DNA of 64,000 bases. Origin: Allocoleopsis franciscana PCC 7113. GTDB lineage: Bacteria; Cyanobacteriota; Cyanobacteriia; Cyanobacteriales; Coleofasciculaceae. The stretch is from contig NC_019738.1 of assembly GCF_000317515.1 (NCBI RefSeq), positions 7,156,001-7,220,000 of the forward strand. Direction: 5' to 3'. The first letter of the stretch is position 1, and every line of letters starts with the position of its first letter. A program made the translations under genes and the position numbers. The notes below the pieces were generated by a model. The model had not been told where the DNA came from. It did no database searches and saw only the letters and a program-made list of their open reading frames with translations. Shown here in pieces: positions 38,171-46,426 of the stretch.

Positions 38171-39178
38171 ATGACCACTCAGCCGGATCGCGTGGTATTA
38201 ATTGGTGTTGCTGGAGACTCTGGATGCGGTAAGTCAACATTTCTGCGCCGCTTAATCGATTTATTTGGCGAAGAGTTCATGACGGTTATCTGTTTAGACG
38301 ATTATCACTGTCTAGACCGAAAACAGCGCAAAGAGCAAGGGGTGACCGCCCTCAATCCTAAAGCGAACAACTTTGACCTGATGTATGAGCAGATTAAAGC
38401 GCTCAAGGAAGGCAAAGCCATTGACAAGCCCATCTACAACCATGAAACGGGCGAACTCGATCCACCAGAGCGGATCGAGCCGAATAAAATCCTCGTGATT
38501 GAGGGGCTTCATCCTCTCTATGACGAGCGAGTGCGATCGCTGATCGATTTCGGCGTATACCTGGACATCAGTGACGAAGTCAAAGTCAACTGGAAAATCC
38601 AGCGAGACATGGCTGAGCGGGGACATCGCTACGAGGATGTGATCGCCGCGATTAATGCCAGACGCCCTGACTTCTCGGCTTACATTGAGCCTCAGAAAGA
38701 ATTCGCTGACGTTGTGATTCAAATCTTGCCGACGCAGCTTCTGCCAGATGACAAGGAGAGCAAGATCCTGCGCGTCCGCTTGCTACAGAAGGATAACGTG
38801 GAAGGCTTCGATCCAGTCTATCTGTTTGATGAAGGGTCAACCATCGACTGGAGACCTTGCGGTCGCAAGCTGACCTGTGCTTACCCTGGCATTAAACTCT
38901 TCTACGGACCCGATTCTTACTACGGTCATGATGTCTCCGTCTTAGAAGTGGATGGTCAGTTTGACAATCTAGAGGAGATGATCTACATCGAAAGCCACCT
39001 CAGCAATACCTCGACCAAGTTCTATGGCGAGATGACCGAGCTGATGCTCAAGCACCCGGATTATCCTGGCTCTAACAATGGTTCTGGATTGTTCCAGGTT
39101 CTGGTGGGTCTGAAAATGCGAGCCACTTATGAACGCTTGACCGCCAGCAAATCCCCAGTAGCTGCTGCCAAAGTCTAG
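38171..39178 (+). CDS. prk: Phosphoribulokinase
   Basis: This 335-residue Calvin-cycle kinase makes ribulose 1,5-bisphosphate from ribulose 5-phosphate and ATP. The P-loop is GVAGDSGCGKSTFLRRL near residues 13-29; VICLDDYHCLDRKQRKEQGVTALNPKANNFD and VIEGLHPLYDERVR are diagnostic. Redox-regulated and CP12-interacting plant-type PRK has an N-terminal cysteine pair, of which one lies in the P-loop (GDSGCGKS). A strong terminator follows. The pairing with divergent petH links carbon fixation and NADPH supply in position, although each gene has its own promoter. Confidence 0.97.
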   Translation: MTTQPDRVVLIGVAGDSGCGKSTFLRRLIDLFGEEFMTVICLDDYHCLDRKQRKEQGVTALNPKANNFDLMYEQIKALKEGKAIDKPIYNHETGELDPPERIEPNKILVIEGLHPLYDERVRSLIDFGVYLDISDEVKVNWKIQRDMAERGHRYEDVIAAINARRPDFSAYIEPQKEFADVVIQILPTQLLPDDKESKILRVRLLQKDNVEGFDPVYLFDEGSTIDWRPCGRKLTCAYPGIKLFYGPDSYYGHDVSVLEVDGQFDNLEEMIYIESHLSNTSTKFYGEMTELMLKHPDYPGSNNGSGLFQVLVGLKMRATYERLTASKSPVAAAKV

Positions 39179-39215
39179 TTTGTTCGGGGTTAAGTTCTAT
39201 TAGAATTTTGCAGTT

Positions 39216-39251
39216 CGCGAGGGGCTAATGTTGCCTCTCGCGCTTTATTTT
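39216..39251 (+). terminator. Intrinsic terminator of prk
   Basis: CGCGAGGGGC (39216-39225) pairs with GCCTCTCGCG (39233-39242), with one G-U pair and a 7-nt loop, followed by CTTTATTTTGAT. It lies 38 bases after the prk stop. Confidence 0.8.
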
Positions 39252-39367
39252 GATAGACAGGAGTAATGTCTTTGACGTATTTCATTTAACTGTTAAGGTA
39301 GCTGAGGAGCTGGGGATAAATTTGGTAATTGTTATAGATAAAGTTGGATAGGACGAGGACTAGCGTT

Positions 39368-39715
39368 ATGCGAGTGTGGATTACGAGCGTTCTGGTTGTG
39401 TTTGGGATGGTGGAACTTTACCAGTGGATGAAAAACTTCACGTTACCGCTTCCTGTCTTTATTTTGGCTGGAGCTATGTTAGCGATCGCCTCCAACTATG
39501 GTAAATACGCAGGCTGGTCTTTTCAGTCGCCGTTTGCTCAATCCCAGATGCAGCCAGTACAGACAGCATTGAATGATAAGTTTACCCATATATCCAACGG
39601 GTCTAGTCTAAATCCTTCCTCCGCGAAGTCCCTGCCTCAAGCCACTCGCGAAATCTCCTTCACCATCCGCCGTACTCCAGAAGCGGTCAAGAACGAGAAG
39701 AGTTCAAGCATTTGA
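39368..39715 (+). CDS. Small membrane protein of unknown function
   Basis: This 115-residue protein has two hydrophobic segments near residues 3-18 and 25-43 (LPVFILAGAMLAIASNYGKY), then a soluble tail rich in Ser/Gln with ISFTIRRTPEAVKNEK. A GAGGA element stands about 10 bases before the ATG; a longer frame from 39344 adds eight residues. It follows prk after a terminator, so it is probably expressed separately. No domain is recognised. Confidence 0.65.
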   Translation: MRVWITSVLVVFGMVELYQWMKNFTLPLPVFILAGAMLAIASNYGKYAGWSFQSPFAQSQMQPVQTALNDKFTHISNGSSLNPSSAKSLPQATREISFTIRRTPEAVKNEKSSSI

Positions 39716-39747
39716 CACTCCAGCGTTTAAAAAAGGGTGAGGAAAGT

Positions 39748-42531
39748 TTATCTCTCAATGCTCCGAGGGTTCCTCTGCTCTGAGAACTCCTTTACTTCTG
39801 AGCTCACCCACAAACCCGAACGTATTTTTACAGAAACGGGATGCGCCCCCTTTTTCCCGATAAGCCAATAGGTAATCATTTCCCCTTTACCCTTGACTAG
39901 GATCGCATCCCGTTGTTCAAAAACATACTTGTCCTTCAACAGCTCATAAGTGGCAGCCGTGACTTGAATCCCTCCTGCTGCTCCTTGTGATTCCATCCGG
40001 GACGCCACATTCACAGTATCGCCCCACAAGTCATAAGCAAACTTTTTCGTGCCAATCACTCCTGCCACCACAGATCCTGTGTTGATGCCGATGCGAAGAT
40101 GGAAGGGTTTGCCATCATGTCGCTTAAAGCGAGTGATTTCCTGTTGCATGTCTAGTGCCATCTCGACAACAGCCTCGGCATGATCAGGTCTGGGTGTCGG
40201 GAGACCACCCACAACCATATAGGCATCTCCAATCGTCTTGATTTTCTCTAAACCGTGTTTCTGAGTTAGGCGATCGAACACGGAAAAGATCTTGTTCAGC
40301 AAATCCACTAGTGTTGTGGCAGAAATCTGAGCGGAAAGTTCTGTAAAGTTAACCAAGTCAGCAAATAAAACGGTGACTTCGTCAAAACTATCGGCGATGA
40401 TGCTTTCTTGCAGTTTCAGCCGCTGAGCAATTGGCACGGGTAGAATATTATACAGCAAATCATCAGTGCATTGTTGTTGATAAAGCAGGGCTTCTTCCCA
40501 AACCTTTCGCACCGTGATATCCACAACGCTGCCTTCGTAGTAGAGCGGCTCCCCTTGAGCATTACGCACAATGCGGGCATTCTCCACAACCCAAATGATG
40601 CTACCGTCCTTACGATAAACTTGAGACTTAAAATTCGACACCCGATCCTGGGCTTGCAGGAGAGCCAAAAATTTGGCTCGACGAACCTTGTCAACGTAAA
40701 GTTGCTGGTTGATATTCTTCAAACAAGCTATCAGTTCTTCAGCGTCGGAGTAGCCGTAAATTCTCGCCAGCGCTGGATTAGCACTGAGATATCGTCCATC
40801 AGGTGTCGTCTGGAACAAACCTTCATCAGCGTTCTCAAAGATGCTGCGATATTTCTCCTCGGCTTGCTGTAGTGCTGCTTCTGCCTGCTTGCGCTCTGTA
40901 ATATTAATGCTGCTACCAATAATGCGATAAATACGCTCTTGCTTGTCCCGCAGTGGAGTTAGATTAGTAAACCACCAAGTTTGTTGTCCCTGGAAGGGTA
41001 AGCACTCCTCGTAACTAATCGTTTCTCCAGCTTCAATGCAAGTCTGGTATTGCTGCCGCACAATTGCCGCTGCATCGGGAGGAAACAATTGTTCGGGAGT
41101 CTTGCCTTGTAACTCGCTTGACTGAATGCCTGCTAAGTGTTCATGGGCAGGATTCATTCCAACATACTGAAATTCGCCATCTTCTAAAACGTCTACGACA
41201 AAGATGGACTCCGCCACCCCGTCGTAAATGTTGCGTAAAAACAGTTCTTTTTCCCCTAGTTCCTGGGTACGTTCTTGGACTTTCGCTTCCAGGGTTTGGG
41301 CATAGTCTTTTAACTCCTGGTGAGAGAGTTGTAGCTGCCTCCAGAGTACGAAACCGCGACTCACCAGCCCCGCACTGACGAGAGATAGGAAGGGCGACAC
41401 GGCACTCACCCACCAACCCCCAAGAAAGAATAGGTAGGCGCTCCCCATGAGACTAGCACCGGCAGCCAGGATAACAACAACTACCCAACAGGGAGAACGA
41501 ACTCTCCATCCTAACGCCGTGCCCACACTCGACCAAAGGAAAACCCAGAACCACTCTATCGGTTCTGGTACGCCCCGGAGAAGTTGCCTGCCATCCAGGG
41601 CTGCACTTAAAATCTGACTGGCGAGGTCGGCGTGCAGCTCGACACCTGACCAAAACGTGTGAGGGTTGGTTGTGTAAGGGGTGTAGAAGTTATCATTCAG
41701 ACTTGCAGCGACGGTGCCAATCAGTACGATTCGCCCCCGCATCAGATTGGCAGGAATCCTGTCTTCCAAAACGTCAGTTATGGAAATTTTGGGGACTCCC
41801 CCGCGTGTCTTGTGAAAGTTAGACAGGATTTGATAGCCGCCTACATCGGCGCGGACGTAACCGCCTTCATTCTCTTGCAGCGGTCGAAACTTAGCTTTCC
41901 CCATCTGAATTAGGGTTTTATCCTTACCATTGACTTCAGGTTGAATGTTTTTACTTTCCAAATAGGCTAAAGCTAGTTTAGTTCCCAGAGTCATGATAGT
42001 TTTGCCCTGGCGATTCCGAACGGATAACAGGTGGCGACGAACTTTACCGTCTGCATCCTGTACTAGGTCGCTGGCGGCAACTTGATCGCGATTTTGGAGA
42101 ATGGGAGGTGGCTCAACGGCTGGACTGCTAGCATTGCTAAGTGCTTTTTTAATGCCAATTAGATTTGGGGTAGAGGCAAATACTTTAAGTAATTCTTGAT
42201 GTCCGGGTTCTACTGGAAGATTGCGATAGAAGTCCAGTCCAATGGCAGTCGGTTGCTGCTGTTTGAGCTTTTCCAGAAGTGTTGCTAAGGTGGCATCTGA
42301 CATCGGCCAGTGCCCCAATCGGGAAATATCTGGCTCGTCAATGGTGACAATAATTACACGGGATTCCCCGGTTTCTAACGGACGCAAGCGAAACCATCGA
42401 TCCAAAACGGCAGATTCTAGCAATTGCAACGTTCCAGACCATTGCAATGCTAAAACAACTCCCGTCACACCGATAATAATCGTCCCGATGCTCTGCCTCC
42501 GGAGAAATTGCGCTTTCAGCTTTGTCCACAT
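39748..42531 (-). CDS. CHASE2-PAS-PAS-class III adenylate cyclase (cassette A)
   Basis: In this 927-residue sensor cyclase a first membrane helix (about 14-32) leads to an extracytoplasmic CHASE2 domain (VIIVTIDEPDISRLGHWP, AIGLDFYRNLPVEPGHQELL). Then come three membrane helices near 335-410, a coiled coil, two PAS domains (the second has YRSIFENADEGLFQTTPDGRYLSANPALA) and a class III cyclase domain. The cyclase has metal Asps in LFADLVNF and IGDAYMV, the substrate Lys in KIKTIGDAY and Asp in YDLWGDTVN, and NVASRM, so an active adenylate cyclase is predicted. The start MWTKLKAQFLRRQ is chosen, since residues from a longer frame to 42735 overlap DUF928. It follows DUF928 by 47 bases. A paralogue is at 50219-53230. 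Confidence 0.93.
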   Translation of the reverse strand: MWTKLKAQFLRRQSIGTIIIGVTGVVLALQWSGTLQLLESAVLDRWFRLRPLETGESRVIIVTIDEPDISRLGHWPMSDATLATLLEKLKQQQPTAIGLDFYRNLPVEPGHQELLKVFASTPNLIGIKKALSNASSPAVEPPPILQNRDQVAASDLVQDADGKVRRHLLSVRNRQGKTIMTLGTKLALAYLESKNIQPEVNGKDKTLIQMGKAKFRPLQENEGGYVRADVGGYQILSNFHKTRGGVPKISITDVLEDRIPANLMRGRIVLIGTVAASLNDNFYTPYTTNPHTFWSGVELHADLASQILSAALDGRQLLRGVPEPIEWFWVFLWSSVGTALGWRVRSPCWVVVVILAAGASLMGSAYLFFLGGWWVSAVSPFLSLVSAGLVSRGFVLWRQLQLSHQELKDYAQTLEAKVQERTQELGEKELFLRNIYDGVAESIFVVDVLEDGEFQYVGMNPAHEHLAGIQSSELQGKTPEQLFPPDAAAIVRQQYQTCIEAGETISYEECLPFQGQQTWWFTNLTPLRDKQERIYRIIGSSINITERKQAEAALQQAEEKYRSIFENADEGLFQTTPDGRYLSANPALARIYGYSDAEELIACLKNINQQLYVDKVRRAKFLALLQAQDRVSNFKSQVYRKDGSIIWVVENARIVRNAQGEPLYYEGSVVDITVRKVWEEALLYQQQCTDDLLYNILPVPIAQRLKLQESIIADSFDEVTVLFADLVNFTELSAQISATTLVDLLNKIFSVFDRLTQKHGLEKIKTIGDAYMVVGGLPTPRPDHAEAVVEMALDMQQEITRFKRHDGKPFHLRIGINTGSVVAGVIGTKKFAYDLWGDTVNVASRMESQGAAGGIQVTAATYELLKDKYVFEQRDAILVKGKGEMITYWLIGKKGAHPVSVKIRSGLWVSSEVKEFSEQRNPRSIER

Positions 42532-42578
42532 CAATTGTTGGCCTCTAGCTACAGTGCTACATCCAGAGGGGAATAATG

Positions 42579-43337
42579 TTATTCCATAGGTTGGATGGCA
42601 ATCGCATTGGGCACAGTGAATCCTTTCGGCTCTAGCCCCACCGATTTCATTAATTCCGCCCAACTGGTAGCTATAACTGGATGATTGGGTTGGGTGCGTT
42701 GAAGTTCCACTAATGTATTCAGCGCCTCGTACCAAAATCCTTGCTTGGCATAGATAGATACCCGTTCTACTGCTGTGGCATTCGCTAATTGTTGCTTTAA
42801 GGTCGCACTCGGTTCAGCGCGTTCAATCCAACCCCCGACTACCCAATCATCCGTGCGATCGCTCGGATTACAAACCAGAGCAACTGTCCAGTAGTAGGGC
42901 TTATCCTTCACTAGCGACGGTGCAGTATCCAATAAGCTAATGCTAACTAATCCCGCTTGAGAAACGGGAACACTGACTTGGTAAATACCGTTCATCCGCT
43001 CGTCAAACAGGCTGAATTCTGCTGTTTGGGCTGTTGTCTGCGGTATATAAACAAAGAAATTTGGGCGATCGCTCTGAGTTAAACCCAGGTGACGACCAGG
43101 AACCAGAGCCGTTAAGGAACTGGACTTTGCCGATGGATGAGACAAGCAAGCTTCTCCAGCCGGACGCGATCCACCCCCAGCCGTACCACCACGGGGTGCG
43201 TCTCTGCCTGGAGGCGGTTCAAACAGGGCTGTAGCGTTGGACTCTGCCCAGACCTTCGTTGTTACTTGAGGTGTCAGGATTACTGATAATGACAATAAGA
43301 CCAATATCAGTCGGAAGATGGATGTAGAAGTAGCCAT
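42579..43337 (-). CDS. DUF928 exported protein (cassette A)
   Basis: This 252-residue protein has a signal peptide (MATSTSIFRLILVLLSLSVI, cleavage near VWAE). The Gly/Arg-rich segment APRGGTAGGGSRP is followed by the DUF928 body (LTALVPGRHLGLTQSDRPNFFVYIPQT, LFDERMNGIYQVSVPVSQ, YYWTVALVCNPSDRTDDWVVGGWIERAE). The C-terminus is helical (VERVSIYAKQGFWYEALNTLVELQRTQP). DUF928 has no proven function; it is predicted periplasmic with an Ig-like fold. It lies just upstream of the CHASE2 cyclase gene, as does its paralogue in cassette B (53360-54121), so a direct link between the two, perhaps as partner of the CHASE2 domain, is plausible. Confidence 0.92.
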   Translation of the reverse strand: MATSTSIFRLILVLLSLSVILTPQVTTKVWAESNATALFEPPPGRDAPRGGTAGGGSRPAGEACLSHPSAKSSSLTALVPGRHLGLTQSDRPNFFVYIPQTTAQTAEFSLFDERMNGIYQVSVPVSQAGLVSISLLDTAPSLVKDKPYYWTVALVCNPSDRTDDWVVGGWIERAEPSATLKQQLANATAVERVSIYAKQGFWYEALNTLVELQRTQPNHPVIATSWAELMKSVGLEPKGFTVPNAIAIQPME

Positions 43338-43429
43338 AATTTTGTACAAATTCTAGTTCTAGTTTGGCACATTACTAGAAAATAATTTTGATGATTTCGT
43401 ATTCACCAAAAGCTTGAGACGTTCTCCTT

Positions 43430-43452
43430 AAAAACTCAGCTATAAAGCTGAG
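43430..43452 (-). terminator. Probable terminator after CHAT gene (cassette A)
   Basis: On the minus strand CTCAGC-TTTATA-GCTGAG (43435-43452) is followed by TTTTTAAGG. It lies between the CHAT stop and the DUF928 start, suggesting two transcripts: hemagglutinin-CHAT and DUF928-cyclase. Confidence 0.55.
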
Positions 43453-43618
43453 GAAACTGTGAAGACGAGGTGAGCCATATCAACGCCACGTCCATAACTC
43501 CGTTATTCTTTAAGGAGAGGGAAAAAGGAGAGATTATCTAGGAAGAAAAAAGGGATAAAAGGCGGATTTGGTATCAAATGATGTTTCGCTTTTTTACCTG
43601 GAAGTCGTTCACTGAACC

Positions 43619-46426
43619 CTAAAGCCAATTGCCAACCAAAATAAAGGGTGCCCAGAAGTAAGGATGTGCGGATTCGGGTGTTTTTAGTAAATGCAGTTGA
43701 GCGACTCGTACAGCTTCAGCCCTGGTAATGTTTGGGGTAAACAGTTCTTTGTAAAACTGTTCCATAAACTTCGCCGTCGATTCATCGCTAACAGTCCAGA
43801 GGGTAGCAAGAGTACTGCGAGCACCCGATCGCACAGCTACCCCAGCGAGTCCTAATGCTGCGCGTTTATCACCTTTTGCCGTCTGACAAGCACTCAGTAC
43901 CAAAAGTTCAAGGGGTGGCGAGTTAGCTAAATCTCGGTTGCCTAACAAGGTATTTAATTGTTTCACATCAAGCCGTCCGTCCCAAGTCAGGATAAATGTT
44001 TCCTCTGGTTTGGAGCTAAACTGACCATGAGTTGCCAGGTGGACGATAGAGTATGGCTGCGTATTGACTTGGGTTTGTAGGGCTTTAGTAGTGAATTCTC
44101 GATCAAGCAGAATGGTTGCTGGGACAGTCGTGCTGACTTCGTTTACTTCCTGCTTAACCCCTGGTAAAGCAGAGAACGCTTGATTTCCATCGCTCAGTCC
44201 GCCAAGCAGGGCTTTCTGTTGAGTACGGGCAAGGGGCTGAGAATTTAATAACTCTAAGCTGGGAGCGATCGCAATTCGATATTGTTCAATCAAATACTGT
44301 TTCCCATCGTGCAACGCTGCCATGGGTACATTCCGCAAGGAACCATCCAGGACAAACACCAGTGTTTTAATCGACTGGCGAGTTAAATCAGCCGCCGCCG
44401 GTTGCACCAACCAGCTATAGATAGTTTGAGCGACGGATAATCGTTCTTGAGCAAAGGAGGTGCGTCTCAGGGATTGGCGCATTCGGTTGATTGCCTCTTC
44501 CACTTGTTCTTGAGACAGATTTGTTGTGTAGTTACGCAGCGGTTGATTAGGTAAGGAGAGGATAACCTCCAAGCGATCGCGCAAGATAATCGGATAAACC
44601 ACAGCCGCCGTTGGATCGATGCGATCAATCGATTGGGATTGAGTGTCCAAACAGGCTTCTCTAAAGAAATTGGCAATTTCAGCCAGTTGGAGTGCTTCAA
44701 TGGTTGAGCGTGCTTGTTGCAGGTTGGCTTGACTTACAGATCCAGCCCCTGGAGGGGATTGCAATAATAAATCCACCAATTCCCGATAAACGGGTTCAAC
44801 CTGTTCCCGAAAGGAAAACTGAACGTCTTGGTTAACGGCAACCAAGTCTTGCCGCAAGGATTGCAGGGTATTGACGGCTTCGGTGTAAGATGCGATCGCT
44901 CCGACTCGAGCGCCCGTCTTAACCAGTAGTTGCCCCATTTGCCACTGCCACTGATAGGCAATCTCCGAGGCACGAATGGCTTGTGCCAAGCGAAGTGCTT
45001 CTTGGATGAGGCGTTTAGCATCTTCCCATTGCTGTGTTTTTGAGTAGAGTTGTCCCAATCGTCCCAAAGCATAGGATTGGGCACGGGGATTTCCTAAAAT
45101 TTTTGCCTGCTTTTGGGCAGTAGCCAGGAGTTGAGCCGAAGTGGTAACGTCCTTCGGATTCAGTTTAAATAGATATTCGGCTAACTCAATTTGAGCGTAA
45201 ATTGTAGTTTGGCTGGGAGATGAATTCGCCAGTTGAGATTGAATGAGTGGTAGCAAGTTTTGGGCATCTCGAAGGCGATTGAGTTTAATCAAAAGCTCTA
45301 GCTGATGGATTTGAGCTTGTAATTTAACTGGACTATTTTCTGCCGCTGCCTGCTGGTAAAATTTCAGTGCCGTTTCGGGCTGATTTTGAGCCTCAGCAAG
45401 ATTAGCCAAACTGAACAAAGCAACCTGAATATCCGAAATGGATTGTAGTTGTTGCGCTGCTGCTAAAGCCTGCTCTAGGATTTTTTGGGAGGCATCGAAA
45501 TCTCCAGCCACGCGCAGGACGTTTCCCAGATTCAGCAGTCCGGCAAGTTTAAGCTGAGAGGCGGGTTGGCTATTGAGAGATGCTTCAATCTGTTCTAAGC
45601 TAGTTCTGGCGCGGAGGTAAAAGCCTAACGCTTGCAATGCTCTGGCTTGGTTAAGTTGGGTGCCGATTTCACCCGTGCGATCGCCCAATTCCTGATAATA
45701 AGTTTGTGATTGTTTCCACGTTTCTAAGGCGGCTTCTGGCTTTCCCTGAGCAAATTGCAGTTGTCCTTGGTTGTTGATAATTTGGGCAAGGATAAATTTG
45801 GATTCGGGTAGTGTTTGATTCCTTATCAACGCCACTGCCTGACTCATTGTTGCTTCGGCTTGCTGGAATTGTCCAAGTTGCTGGTAAGCCAAGGCAAGAT
45901 AACTGGATACCAATGTTTGATTCAGGATATCTCCTTTGGACTGAAAGCTAGAGGCGGCTGTTTTCCACACATTTGCTGCCTCTAAAAATTGCCCTGCTTG
46001 GTAGAAAGCTTGTCCGTTTTGGAGCTGGCTATCGGCTTGAGCAATAATCTGTGGCGAATTGCTCAGGGGTCTGACCCCTCCCCCAGCCCCTCCCCTAACA
46101 GGAGAGGGGAGTCTAGCTCCCCCTTCCCTAATAGGGAAGGGGGCTGGGGGGTTAGGTTTTCCGAATTCGCCAACAGCTTCAGAGAATTCGCGGCTACACA
46201 AACTAAAACGAAGTTCGCCTACATGGACTAACGGATTGAAACCCGCGCAGGCGGGTTTTGTTTGTATAGCCCCAGAATTCATTCTGCGGGCATCCAATGA
46301 TGACTGCTCACTTGTAGCTGCATGAACACCAACAGCCATCAGGAACCCTAACAACGCACAGAAAACGAATCCCAGCAACAGGTTTCTGAAAATTATTCTG
46401 TATAGGTATCGGCTAAATAACTTCAT
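43619..46426 (-). CDS. TPR-CHAT caspase-like protease (cassette A)
   Basis: This 935-residue protein has an N-terminal signal or anchor (about 12-36), then a non-conserved segment (45-135) formed largely by two in-frame interspersed repeats (46225-46293 and 46062-46160). A TPR solenoid spans about 135-480 (FYQAGQFLEAANVWKTAASS). The CHAT domain is C-terminal, with catalytic His in VHLATHGQFSSKPEETF near residue 800 and Cys in LLVLSACQTAKGDKR near 845. CHAT proteases belong to the caspase/separase clan and are activated through their repeat domains. Its start overlaps the hemagglutinin stop by ATGA, so the two are translationally coupled. The closest partner in the window is 54387-57041, which lacks the repeat-derived segment. 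Targets are unknown. Confidence 0.93.
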   Translation of the reverse strand: MKLFSRYLYRIIFRNLLLGFVFCALLGFLMAVGVHAATSEQSSLDARRMNSGAIQTKPACAGFNPLVHVGELRFSLCSREFSEAVGEFGKPNPPAPFPIREGGARLPSPVRGGAGGGVRPLSNSPQIIAQADSQLQNGQAFYQAGQFLEAANVWKTAASSFQSKGDILNQTLVSSYLALAYQQLGQFQQAEATMSQAVALIRNQTLPESKFILAQIINNQGQLQFAQGKPEAALETWKQSQTYYQELGDRTGEIGTQLNQARALQALGFYLRARTSLEQIEASLNSQPASQLKLAGLLNLGNVLRVAGDFDASQKILEQALAAAQQLQSISDIQVALFSLANLAEAQNQPETALKFYQQAAAENSPVKLQAQIHQLELLIKLNRLRDAQNLLPLIQSQLANSSPSQTTIYAQIELAEYLFKLNPKDVTTSAQLLATAQKQAKILGNPRAQSYALGRLGQLYSKTQQWEDAKRLIQEALRLAQAIRASEIAYQWQWQMGQLLVKTGARVGAIASYTEAVNTLQSLRQDLVAVNQDVQFSFREQVEPVYRELVDLLLQSPPGAGSVSQANLQQARSTIEALQLAEIANFFREACLDTQSQSIDRIDPTAAVVYPIILRDRLEVILSLPNQPLRNYTTNLSQEQVEEAINRMRQSLRRTSFAQERLSVAQTIYSWLVQPAAADLTRQSIKTLVFVLDGSLRNVPMAALHDGKQYLIEQYRIAIAPSLELLNSQPLARTQQKALLGGLSDGNQAFSALPGVKQEVNEVSTTVPATILLDREFTTKALQTQVNTQPYSIVHLATHGQFSSKPEETFILTWDGRLDVKQLNTLLGNRDLANSPPLELLVLSACQTAKGDKRAALGLAGVAVRSGARSTLATLWTVSDESTAKFMEQFYKELFTPNITRAEAVRVAQLHLLKTPESAHPYFWAPFILVGNWL
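46062..46160. repeat. Nested palindromic repeat in frame in the CHAT gene
   Basis: About 99 bp bounded by a GGGGTCTGACCCC edge contain nested stems (CCCCCAGCCC...GGGCTGGGGG outside; CTCCCC/GGGGAG and CCCTTCCC/GGGAAGGG inside). On the coding strand it adds NPPAPFPIREGGARLPSP and VRGGAGGGVRP to the linker after the signal peptide. It is a known style of cyanobacterial dispersed repeat, here tolerated inside a gene. Confidence 0.65.
46225..46293. repeat. Second palindromic repeat in frame in the CHAT gene
   Basis: Two hairpins, AAACCCGC-GCAG-GCGGGTTT (46239-46258) and an imperfect GCCCCAGAAT-TC-ATTCTGCGGGC, form a 69-bp element read in frame as about NSGAIQTKPACAGFNPLV, directly after the predicted signal peptide and 65 bases from the first repeat. 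Confidence 0.6.
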
